Part shown: in pieces, positions 1 to 5,826 of the stretch
Position numbering within the stretch: position 1 is the first letter of the stretch
Layout: each line of letters begins with the position of its first letter
Source of the DNA: Phycisphaerales bacterium
GTDB taxonomy: Bacteria; Planctomycetota; Phycisphaerae; Phycisphaerales; SM1A02
Assembly: GCA_007127615.1 (NCBI GenBank)
Contig: SKZB01000258.1
Location: 1-6,971 of the forward strand
DNA: 6,971 bases
Direction: 5' to 3'
Position numbers and translations under genes: made by a program
Notes under the pieces: model-generated
What the model saw: the letters and a program-made list of their open reading frames with translations, nothing else
Databases searched by the model: none
What the model was told of the DNA's origin: nothing

Positions 1-629
1 GGATCGAAGGCGCCGGGGAATTGATTTCCATCGCCATCTTCACCGGTAACGAACATCTCCGCGGGAAGCGTCGCTTCCGAGCCGAGGTAGGAGTTGAAAT
101 CCTGGGTGTAGCTCGCGCCGACTCCGCCGCCGGCCAGAATCGGCTCCACCACCAGATTGTTGATGCCGAGCCCGCTGCGCGGGTTACCGCTCTCGCCACC
201 GTCGAGGTTGGAGTACTGCCACCGCAGAAATCCGGTCTGGCCGGCCCCGATCGGGGCGAAACCGAGGTCCACCAGATCGATGGTCACGCTGACTTCGACA
301 CGGTTGGCGGGCAGGGAGCCGTCGACCGGCGCACCGGGACCGCCGGGGCCGAGCGGGTTGTCGGTTGAGACGATGTCGTCGATTGAACCGAATCCCGAGG
401 TGCCATCGTTGTACTTCAGGCGGATCCGATTCGCGCGCTGGCCGTGGTACCAGCATTCCACATCGTAGCTGACGTTGAAGCCGACCACGGTATCACCGGT
501 GTCGTTCATGAATTCGTAGAAAAGACGTGAGTTTCGGAGGTCGGTTTCGCCGCGTTCACGAATCCCGAAGGAATTGCCGGTTTCACCGTTGGTGTACGCG
601 GTGAATCCTTCGCCCCAGGTCGGGCTGGA
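1..629 (-). repeat. Coding duplication of the 2175-2975 surface domain: one N-truncated copy plus the start of another
   Basis: Positions 135-629 encode SSPTWGEGF through SGLGINNLVV and match 2256-2735 of the neighbouring gene throughout. Shared blocks include GNSFGIRERG, a TDLR-SRLF block, FNVSYDVE, HGQRANRIR, SIDD/NIDD and RWQYSN. The coding DNA is also visibly related. Positions 1-113 encode SYTQDFNSYLGSEATLP and onward, matching the N-terminal part of the neighbour (positions 2879 downward). The first copy lacks that N-terminal part. The second is cut by the window edge. Confidence 0.85.
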
Positions 630-1898
630 GACATTGCTCGTCGTCGTTTCGACGTACTGCGAATCGAAAGTGTTGATGTTGATCCAGTTGCCGCCGGGCA
701 GCGTGAAATCAACGTTCGTATCGAGGCCGCCCTCGGAGGTGTTGTTCTCGATGAACGTGATGATCGTACCCGCCGGGATGTCGGCCCAGAAAGGATCATC
801 GGTCAGGATGATCTGCCCGTCCGTGTTGTCCCGCACTTCCGCCCATTCGAGCACCCAGCCGCGCATATCGACATCATCCACCGCAACCAGTTCGAACCAG
901 TTTCCGCCGTTGCCCATGACCCGGCCGAAGAAGGTGTCCTCGGCGAAACCGCCATCTTCATCACCGTTCTCATCGCCACCGTTGAGGAATCGATCTTCGC
1001 GAACGGCGTTGTACTCGTTGAGAACGACGCGGCTGCAGGGGCATTCATCGAACGTCCACGTGCGCAGGTCGCTGAAATCCTGGTACTTGCGGCAGATGAC
1101 CACCGGGTTGAAACCCACGGTGGTGGTCCAGCGGTTCGGCTGGTTGAACGTGCTCGAGTTTCCGTCGTCGTAGTCCGAGATGGTGACACTGCGCGACGGG
1201 TCGGCGATCAGCTCACCGACTTCGCGGCTGTTGATGCCGCCGCCGACCCAACCGGGAAGATTCTCTCCGATGGGGGCTTGAATCAGGTTGCCGTCTGCAT
1301 CCCGGATGCTTCCCTGCCAGTCATCGTTGCCGACCGTGAAATTGCCCGGTCCATCGCCATCCACATTCGTGACGGTCGTGACGTACTTCGCATCAAAGCT
1401 GTTGATGTTGATCCACCAGTCTCCGTTGCAGGGATCGAAGGAGACATCGGTATCCAGGCCTCCCTCTTCGCTGGTTTTCTCAGTGATGGTGATGATGGTT
1501 CCCGCCCGGAGGTTGGCCCAGATCGGATCATCCGTAAACGTGATGATGCCCTGCTCAACATTCGGATTCCCGAACCAGATGTTTTCGCCGTTGGTATCGT
1601 TGTTACCGACTTCCGCCCAGAAGATCTGCCAGCCGCGGATATCGAGATGGTCCTCGGTCACCACGTATTCCAGCCAGTCGCCTCCGTTGCCCAGAACGCG
1701 GCCGAAGAAGGTGTCATCATCGTCGGCGCAGATCTCGCCGGCCGGTCCTTCGCAGGCCGGATCGCTCGGATTTCCGAGCCACTTCTGACTGCCGACCGCG
1801 TTCCATTCATTCAGGATAAGTCCCGAGCCGAGAGACACCGTCGCGAACATGAATGTTCCGATCGTCCCGGCACACAGGGTGAGCTTTGAGATTGCCAT
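1..1898 (-). CDS. Large exported mosaic protein with two LTD-like modules and duplicated surface domain (3' end off window)
   Basis: The frame is open from ATG 1896-1898 to the left edge, giving 632 complete codons without a stop. The start has an AAGGA ribosome-binding site at 1908-1912 with a 9-nt spacer. Residues 1-25 look like a Sec signal peptide. Module LTD1 (from about residue 27) opens with LILNEWNAV and module LTD2 (from about 291) with VVLNEYNAV. Both continue with a TFFGRV-GNGG segment, a W-E-V stretch and an RGW motif, the pattern of lamin-tail domains. These are beta-sandwich domains found in many bacterial surface proteins and nucleases. From residue 424 the sequence becomes a close relative of the neighbouring protein at 2175-2975, and a second copy starts near residue 596. 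Residues 308-318 are acidic, and several cysteines suggest an extracellular protein. A PEP-CTERM tail is expected beyond the edge but not seen. The specific function is unknown. The LTD assignment is by eye. Confidence 0.85.
   Translation of the reverse strand, partial: MAISKLTLCAGTIGTFMFATVSLGSGLILNEWNAVGSQKWLGNPSDPACEGPAGEICADDDDTFFGRVLGNGGDWLEYVVTEDHLDIRGWQIFWAEVGNNDTNGENIWFGNPNVEQGIITFTDDPIWANLRAGTIITITEKTSEEGGLDTDVSFDPCNGDWWININSFDAKYVTTVTNVDGDGPGNFTVGNDDWQGSIRDADGNLIQAPIGENLPGWVGGGINSREVGELIADPSRSVTISDYDDGNSSTFNQPNRWTTTVGFNPVVICRKYQDFSDLRTWTFDECPCSRVVLNEYNAVREDRFLNGGDENGDEDGGFAEDTFFGRVMGNGGNWFELVAVDDVDMRGWVLEWAEVRDNTDGQIILTDDPFWADIPAGTIITFIENNTSEGGLDTNVDFTLPGGNWININTFDSQYVETTTSNVSSPTWGEGFTAYTNGETGNSFGIRERGETDLRNSRLFYEFMNDTGDTVVGFNVSYDVECWYHGQRANRIRLKYNDGTSGFGSIDDIVSTDNPLGPGGPGAPVDGSLPANRVEVSVTIDLVDLGFAPIGAGQTGFLRWQYSNLDGGESGNPRSGLGINNLVVEPILAGGGVGASYTQDFNSYLGSEATLPAEMFVTGEDGDGNQFPGAFD
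630..1028 (-). repeat. LTD-like module, copy 2, truncated (coding repeat)
   Basis: This covers residues 291-423 of the mosaic protein. It matches copy 1 from VVLNEYNAV to NINTFDSQYVETTTSNV and then stops abruptly. The next residues, SSPTWGEGF, belong to a different domain family. The C-terminal part seen in copy 1 (including INSREVGEL) is therefore absent here. Confidence 0.75.
1362..1820 (-). repeat. LTD-like module, copy 1 (coding repeat)
   Basis: This covers residues 27-179 of the mosaic protein. It aligns with copy 2 (630-1028) over the same landmarks in the same order: LNE-NAV, TFFGRV, GNGG-W-E, RGW, TDDP-WA, AGTIIT, GGLDT-V and a final NIN-FD--YV. After these shared landmarks copy 1 continues for about 80 more residues (to about 257), including GGINSREVGEL and a DDGNSSTF stretch. 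Copy 2 has no counterpart to this tail. The two copies are diverged, so this is an old duplication. Confidence 0.8.
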
Positions 1899-1907
1899 AG
1901 GGTTGTT

Positions 1908-1912
1908 TCCTT
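1908..1912 (-). promoter_or_regulatory. Ribosome-binding site of the mosaic protein gene
   Basis: AAGGA on the minus strand lies 9 nt before ATG 1898. It supports this start over any other in the open frame, and the signal peptide begins directly at this ATG. Confidence 0.7.
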
Positions 1913-2088
1913 CTCAGACTGATTCGACTGATGAGCGGAACCCGCAGAAGCGGACCGGCGGGGTGAAGATCTGGATCCCTGCGGCCACTGAAGACCACAG
2001 CGGGCCATTGGAACGCCCCAACAAAAATTTTCTGCGAGGTTCCCGTGAAATTAACTTGTCTTTTTGGTGAGTTTCGGGTTGATGCAGC

Positions 2089-2119
2089 GCGGCCCCACGG
2101 GGCACTCCCGTGAGGCCGC
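2089..2119 (-). terminator. Strong 13-bp hairpin 56 nt after the PEP-CTERM gene; possible terminator or leader structure
   Basis: Read on the minus strand, GCGGCCTCACGGG, a 5-nt loop AGTGC, and CCCGTGGGGCCGC form 13 consecutive pairs, one of them a G-U wobble. On the plus strand the same position is a C-A mismatch, so the structure fits a leftward transcript better. It sits between the stop at 2175 and the next start at 1898, a usual place for a terminator. No T-tract follows it, so it could instead be an RNA-stabilising stem or part of the leader of the mosaic gene. The rest of 1899-2174 holds an AT-richer patch near 2018-2070 and no convincing promoter. Confidence 0.45.
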
Positions 2120-2174
2120 ACACAATGCATCCTGATCTCAATCAATCGCGCGATCACTGAAACTTCTTCGGTAA

Positions 2175-2975
2175 TCATGACTGACGACGACGGCCGGCAC
2201 CCACGAGGCCCGCCAGGCCGAGCAGTGCGAACGCGCCCGGCGCGGGAACCGCGGTGATCGAGATGTTGTTCAGCGCGAGACCGCTGCGCAGGCCGCCGCT
2301 GTCGCCGGCCGCGTTGGAGTACTGCCAGCGGAAGAACGCGGTCTCGCCGTCCGCCAGCGGGCCGAAGCCGAGAGCGACCAGATCGACGAACACGGAAACT
2401 TCTTCGCGGTTCTCGGCGAGCGAACCGTCCACGAACTGACCGCTCCCGCCGGCGCCGAGCGGATTGACGGTCGAGGTCAGATCGTCAATGTTGCTGAAGC
2501 CACTGGTGTCGGTGTTGTACTTCATCCGAATCCGGTTGGCGCGCTGACCGTGGAACCAGACCTCGACGTCGTAGCTCACGTTGAACCCGGTGATCTCCTG
2601 TCCGGTATTGTTGGTGAACTCGAAGAAAAGCCGGGAGTCGCGAAGGTCGGTCTGGCCGCGTTCACGGATGCCGAATGAGTTGCCGCTGGTGCCGTTGGTA
2701 AACGCGGTGAAACCCTCACCCCACGTCGGGCTGGAGGTGTCGGTCAGACTGCTCACACCGGTGAAGGGATTGAACGGGCCGGGGTACTGATCGCCCGCGC
2801 CATTCTCGCCCGTCACGAACATATGAGCGGGCATGGTGGCTTCGGTGCCCAGGTAACTGTTGAAATCTTCGGAATACGTCTCTCCAATTGAATTGAACGA
2901 ATAGCTGCTGGCGATGGCCGCCGAGGCCAGACCCATCGCACCGCTCGCGGCCACGATCATGATTGCTTTCTGCAT
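2175..2975 (-). CDS. Secreted surface protein with PEP-CTERM-type (VPAPG) sorting tail
   Basis: The protein has 266 residues from ATG 2973-2975. The frame is open to an ATG at 3056, but the downstream start has a textbook AAGGAG site and opens directly on a signal peptide (residues 1-23, ending AIASS). Residues 33-240 form one extracellular domain. It runs from EDFNSYLG, through FEFTNNTG and FNVSYDVEVW, to HGQRANRIR and RWQYSN. The pattern resembles beta-rich domains of other exported bacterial proteins with an FTNNTG-type block, but no function is known to me. Residues 243-264 are VPAPG, an ALLGLAGLVG membrane segment and RRR. In PEP-CTERM systems such a tail is recognised by an exosortase, cleaved and used to anchor or release the protein at the surface. 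No exosortase is in the window. The domain is duplicated in the gene downstream (1-629). Confidence 0.9.
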   Translation of the reverse strand: MQKAIMIVAASGAMGLASAAIASSYSFNSIGETYSEDFNSYLGTEATMPAHMFVTGENGAGDQYPGPFNPFTGVSSLTDTSSPTWGEGFTAFTNGTSGNSFGIRERGQTDLRDSRLFFEFTNNTGQEITGFNVSYDVEVWFHGQRANRIRMKYNTDTSGFSNIDDLTSTVNPLGAGGSGQFVDGSLAENREEVSVFVDLVALGFGPLADGETAFFRWQYSNAAGDSGGLRSGLALNNISITAVPAPGAFALLGLAGLVGAGRRRQS

Positions 2976-2981
2976 CCTGTA

Positions 2982-2987
2982 CTCCTT
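2982..2987 (-). promoter_or_regulatory. Ribosome-binding site that fixes the PEP-CTERM gene start
   Basis: AAGGAG on the minus strand, 6 nt before ATG 2975. No comparable site precedes the upstream in-frame ATG at 3056, and the 27 extra residues from that ATG would bury the signal peptide. Confidence 0.85.
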
Positions 2988-3010
2988 GTCTCCAATAAGT
3001 GAACTGTGGT

Positions 3011-3036
3011 GAAATAGAAACTGACCCTCGGTCAGT
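3011..3036 (-). terminator. Candidate intrinsic terminator after the beta-propeller gene
   Basis: On the minus strand ACTGACC, loop GAG and GGTCAGT form a perfect 7-bp stem, followed by TTCTATTTC. It lies about 80 nt after the stop at 3117 and ends about 35 nt before the start at 2975. The T-tract is interrupted and the loop is tight, so efficiency may be modest. An alternative is an operator or 5' leader hairpin of the PEP-CTERM gene, because little room remains for a promoter between the stem and its ribosome-binding site. Confidence 0.5.
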
Positions 3037-3116
3037 CCGCCGGGAAGATACGCCACCGATATCCAGCTTCGGCGATGCTCCCATGAAGATTGCGTGCCGA
3101 TGCGTACACGTTGCGT

Positions 3117-4454
3117 TCAGCGGCTCCTTCGCCGGAATCCGGCGGTCCGCACGACCTCGCCGTAGGCGGCGACCACCGCCCGAAGCTCGCGCTTTTCAAC
3201 GTCGAACAGACCGATCTGATCCGGCACTTCTGCCCCCATCATGAGCAAGACGAGCGACGCGGTTCCGGATTCAACCGGCGCTGCGCGAAACAGCAGGTGC
3301 TCCATTTCGTGTGTTTCCACACCCAGGGCGCCCGTGGAAGCGAGCTGCGACACGTCCAGGAGATGAAGCATTCGGCCCGGATGAAATGTCCGAATGAGCC
3401 CCTCCGGTCCGCGGCGCTTCATCTTCCCGGCCGGGGTCGCCACCACCAGGCCGAGGCGATCAAAATAGATCGGCGTCTCCAGGCCGTGCCGCATCGCAGC
3501 GCGCGCGATGACTTCGCGTTTCTTCAGATCGATGACGGCTCCCCCACCGGCTTCACCGGAGTTGAGCGCGAGCACGAACTCCCGGCCCTCCCGTTCGAAA
3601 TGGACAAAGCGGTCGGGAAATGCGTGACCCCACGATTCATCCACCGCCGTGGTCACATATCTCAGATTCGACCATCGGCCTTCCCGCAGAGCGTCCAGAT
3701 CCGCCAGCGCCGCACCGCCGTACAGATCCAGCGAGACGAAAAAGGTGTTGGTCTGCGGCGAGAGATGAATCACTTCCGGGTTCGGCCCCGTTTCACGCGG
3801 AACGTCTGCGTAGTGAAGCTCCGGCCGGTTGCGCGGCAGATGCAGATCGTGCACGGTTTCGAGTTCCGGCAGGCTCACGATGACCACGCGGCTGCCCCGG
3901 TGCCGCCCGCTGCGACTGTCCTTCTGAAACGACATGATCGCCCGCTCACCGCAGGGCAGGACGAGAACGTCTTCCGTCTTGTGTCCGGAAGGCGAGAGAT
4001 CACGGCGAGCGTTCCAGCGGGCGAGGATGGTCGGCTCTTCCAGATCGACCGTGATCACGTTGCCGGAACTGCCACCGATGATCGCCTTCGTTCCGAAGGT
4101 TCGAATCTCGTCCGGCTCGGTCAAGAACCTCAGCGATTCGGTCGTGGGCGGGTCGTGCTGCAGGTTCGTGATGAAGAGATTGTGCCGCCCGCTCTCTTCA
4201 CTGGCCATGATGACGTATCGGCCGCAGTCGGTGATCGCGAGCTTGCGCGGATTTCGGCACCCGGCACTCGAGAAGAGGACCTCGTGCCCGCCCGCCTCGC
4301 CGGTTTCCGAATCGATGATCAGTCGGGCGAGTCCGCCCCGTTCACCGTCGTGGAACGTGTAGTAGAGATCCACCGCCGTCGCCGGCCGAACCAGCATCAG
4401 GCACCCGAGCAGAACGATCGCAATTGTGCGGTGAATCTGAAAACGACGGCTCAT
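3117..4454 (-). CDS. Exported beta-propeller-like protein of unknown function
   Basis: The protein has 445 residues from ATG 4452-4454, chosen because GAGGAG lies 9 nt upstream and a signal peptide follows at once: basic start, hydrophobic core at residues 11-22, and a likely signal peptidase site after RPATA (residue 27). An in-frame ATG at 4535 would add 27 charged residues ahead of it. The mature part shows repeated strand patterns typical of propeller blades, each ending in a phrase like NVITVDLEEP, VVIVSLPELETV, AVIDLKKREV, MLHLLDVS and IGLFDVEKREL, with loops such as CGRYVIMASEES. These are as expected for a six- to eight-bladed YVTN/WD40-like fold, but the blade count is not certain. 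There are no catalytic motifs I recognise and no PEP-CTERM tail. It is divergent from the importer operon across 4455-4674, so it may share regulation or act on the same substrate in the periplasm. That link is inference. Confidence 0.8.
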   Translation of the reverse strand: MSRRFQIHRTIAIVLLGCLMLVRPATAVDLYYTFHDGERGGLARLIIDSETGEAGGHEVLFSSAGCRNPRKLAITDCGRYVIMASEESGRHNLFITNLQHDPPTTESLRFLTEPDEIRTFGTKAIIGGSSGNVITVDLEEPTILARWNARRDLSPSGHKTEDVLVLPCGERAIMSFQKDSRSGRHRGSRVVIVSLPELETVHDLHLPRNRPELHYADVPRETGPNPEVIHLSPQTNTFFVSLDLYGGAALADLDALREGRWSNLRYVTTAVDESWGHAFPDRFVHFEREGREFVLALNSGEAGGGAVIDLKKREVIARAAMRHGLETPIYFDRLGLVVATPAGKMKRRGPEGLIRTFHPGRMLHLLDVSQLASTGALGVETHEMEHLLFRAAPVESGTASLVLLMMGAEVPDQIGLFDVEKRELRAVVAAYGEVVRTAGFRRRSR

Positions 4455-4463
4455 GCGCAATGA

Positions 4464-4469
4464 CTCCTC
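4464..4469 (-). promoter_or_regulatory. Ribosome-binding site that fixes the propeller gene start
   Basis: GAGGAG on the minus strand with a 9-nt spacer to ATG 4454. It favours this start over the longer frame from 4535. Confidence 0.75.
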
Positions 4470-4509
4470 ACCACCCCGGCGGACCATCGCCGACTTCGGC
4501 GTGCCGTTG

Positions 4510-4554
4510 GGCAGAAACCGCAGGAGTCTCTTCACCGTTCGTCAGGTTTCTGCC
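4510..4554. promoter_or_regulatory. Perfect 10-bp inverted repeat in the divergent intergenic region
   Basis: GGCAGAAACC at 4510-4519 is mirrored exactly by GGTTTCTGCC at 4545-4554, with a 25-nt spacer. It lies 56-100 nt upstream of the propeller start and 121-165 nt upstream of the ATPase start. It could be a pair of regulator sites about 35 nt apart centre to centre, or a stem in the propeller mRNA leader. No clear -35/-10 pair was recognised for either gene in 4455-4674. Confidence 0.4.
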
Positions 4555-4654
4555 ACCTTCTGGTTTGGTTTTGGTGATGATGGAGACTCGACCGAAGGAT
4601 CTGCGGCGAGAATGTGCGCCGTGCGACCTGAACCGAATCAATGCGCCGCGCACA

Positions 4655-4672
4655 CAATCTCACCGTAGATTG
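4655..4672. promoter_or_regulatory. Short dyad just ahead of the ATPase start
   Basis: CAATCT, six bases, AGATTG: a perfect 6-bp dyad ending 2 nt before GTG 4675. It occupies the place where a Shine-Dalgarno sequence would be expected and none is seen. It could be an operator or a small start-site hairpin. A short dyad like this also arises by chance, hence low confidence. Confidence 0.25.
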
Positions 4673-4674
4673 CG

Positions 4675-5826
4675 GTGGTGACCGCGACGATCACATCATC
4701 TCCGGCGGTGCGAGCCGCTGATCCCGCCTCTGAAGAACCGGCGTACCTCGCGTGCCGCGGGGTGCACAAGTCGTTCGGCACGACGACGGTCGTCCGCGGC
4801 ATCGATCTATCGCTCTCGCGTGGTGAGTGCGTCGCCCTGCTCGGACCGTCCGGATGCGGCAAGAGCACGCTGCTCAACATGATCGCGGGCATTCTCGAAG
4901 TCGATCGTGGCGTCATCACCTGCGACGGCGTCACCATGGATGACCCGACGCGCGGCGTGCGCCTGCCGATGCAGAAGCGGCACTTCGCGCTCGTCTTTCA
5001 GGACTTCTCGCTCTGGCCGCACATGACCGTGCGCGAGAACGTCGCCTTCGGCCTGCGCATGCGGGGTATCCGCGGCCGGAAACGCCGGGAACGGACCGAT
5101 CGCGCGCTCGAGCGTGTACAGATGGGCGGGTACGCCAGGCGGCAACCCGCGGAACTTTCCGGCGGGCAGCAGCAGCGGGTCGCCATCGCCCGCGCCATGG
5201 CCGTGGAGCCGCGCGTGCTGCTTCTCGATGAGCCGCTCAGTGCGCTCGATGCCCGGCTGCGGGAAGAGCTGCGCGATGAGCTCTCCGACCTGATTCGCGA
5301 TCTGAACATGACGACCATTTTCGTCACGCACGATCAGATCGAAGCGCTGACCATGGCCGACCGGATCGCCGTGATGAACGACGGCGTGATCGAGCAGATC
5401 GGTTCACCCCAGGAGATCTACACCCGGCCGCAGACGGCATACGTCGCTCAGTTCGTGGGGATTTCGACTCTGGTCCCGTACGAAGTGCGTGATGGACTGG
5501 TATTCATCGGAGGCGTGCAACTGGCCGTAAACAACTTGCCCGGAAGGCCGAGCGGCCGATGCATGGTGCGGCGTGAGGCGATTATCGTTCACGCCCCGGA
5601 TCGAAGTGCGCCCGCGCCGGTTGCGGATGCGGGCGCGAAGCACGAGGGGCATCTCAGCATCAATGCCGTGTGTACCCAAGCGCGATATCTGGGTGGTACT
5701 TACGACATCACGGCACGCGATCAGGCCGGCGCGCACTGGCGGGGCCTCGCGCGGGAACCGATCCGCGCCGGAGAGGCGGTCCGGCTCACATTTTCGGTGG
5801 AGGCGCTTTGTTTTCTCGCGCGATGA
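4675..5826 (+). CDS. ABC importer ATPase, FbpC/PotA-like
   Basis: The 383-residue ATPase energises import through the permease encoded downstream, on the cytoplasmic face. All ABC landmarks are present: Walker A GPSGCGKST (57-65), Q-loop Gln109 in LVFQD, signature LSGGQ (161-165), Walker B VLLLDEP (181-187), D-loop SALD (189-192) and H-loop His219 in FVTHD. Residues from about 265 form a C-terminal regulatory region as in TOBE-domain ATPases of the CUT1 and ferric / phosphonate type. An in-frame TAG at 4666-4668 bounds the start. GTG 4675 (or GTG 4678) is chosen, giving a 24-residue Ala/Pro-rich lead before the ABC fold. No ribosome-binding site precedes it, so a leaderless mRNA or a slightly later start is possible. 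Its TGA overlaps the next ATG (ATGA, 5823-5826). The family is sure, the substrate is not. Confidence 0.93.
   Translation: MVTATITSSPAVRAADPASEEPAYLACRGVHKSFGTTTVVRGIDLSLSRGECVALLGPSGCGKSTLLNMIAGILEVDRGVITCDGVTMDDPTRGVRLPMQKRHFALVFQDFSLWPHMTVRENVAFGLRMRGIRGRKRRERTDRALERVQMGGYARRQPAELSGGQQQRVAIARAMAVEPRVLLLDEPLSALDARLREELRDELSDLIRDLNMTTIFVTHDQIEALTMADRIAVMNDGVIEQIGSPQEIYTRPQTAYVAQFVGISTLVPYEVRDGLVFIGGVQLAVNNLPGRPSGRCMVRREAIIVHAPDRSAPAPVADAGAKHEGHLSINAVCTQARYLGGTYDITARDQAGAHWRGLAREPIRAGEAVRLTFSVEALCFLAR

Noticed and set aside
630..1820. Possible dockerin or EF-hand calcium loops in the mosaic protein (DGDG and DEDG stretches)
   Set aside because: The acidic stretches do not form the paired 12-residue loop pattern of dockerins or EF-hands, so only acidic loops are recorded.
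574..1889. Several plus-strand open frames of 160-200 residues opposite the mosaic protein gene
   Set aside because: They are antisense shadows of a GC-rich coding region. The minus frame is uninterrupted for 632 codons with recognisable modules.
2143..2152. ATCGCGCGAT palindrome after the PEP-CTERM gene
   Set aside because: It is a short self-complementary stretch common in GC-rich DNA, without a loop or context suggesting function.
1807..2178. A 123-residue minus-strand frame whose ATG overlaps the stop of the PEP-CTERM gene
   Set aside because: It has no ribosome-binding site, runs through the intergenic hairpin, overlaps the signal-peptide region of the mosaic gene in another frame and has a composition unlike a real protein.
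3090..4463. A 457-residue open frame on the plus strand covering almost all of the propeller gene
   Set aside because: Its product is rich in Arg, His and Pro, with no domain pattern, signal peptide or ribosome-binding site. The minus-strand frame has all three and blade-like repeats.
4613..4654. TGTGCGC and GCGCACA inverted repeat with a 28-nt spacer in the divergent gap
   Set aside because: The 7-bp arms are of low-complexity GC type and the spacing is long, so it is not distinguishable from chance.
4807..5331. A 174-residue minus-strand frame inside the ATPase gene
   Set aside because: It is antisense to highly conserved ABC motifs and has no signals of its own.
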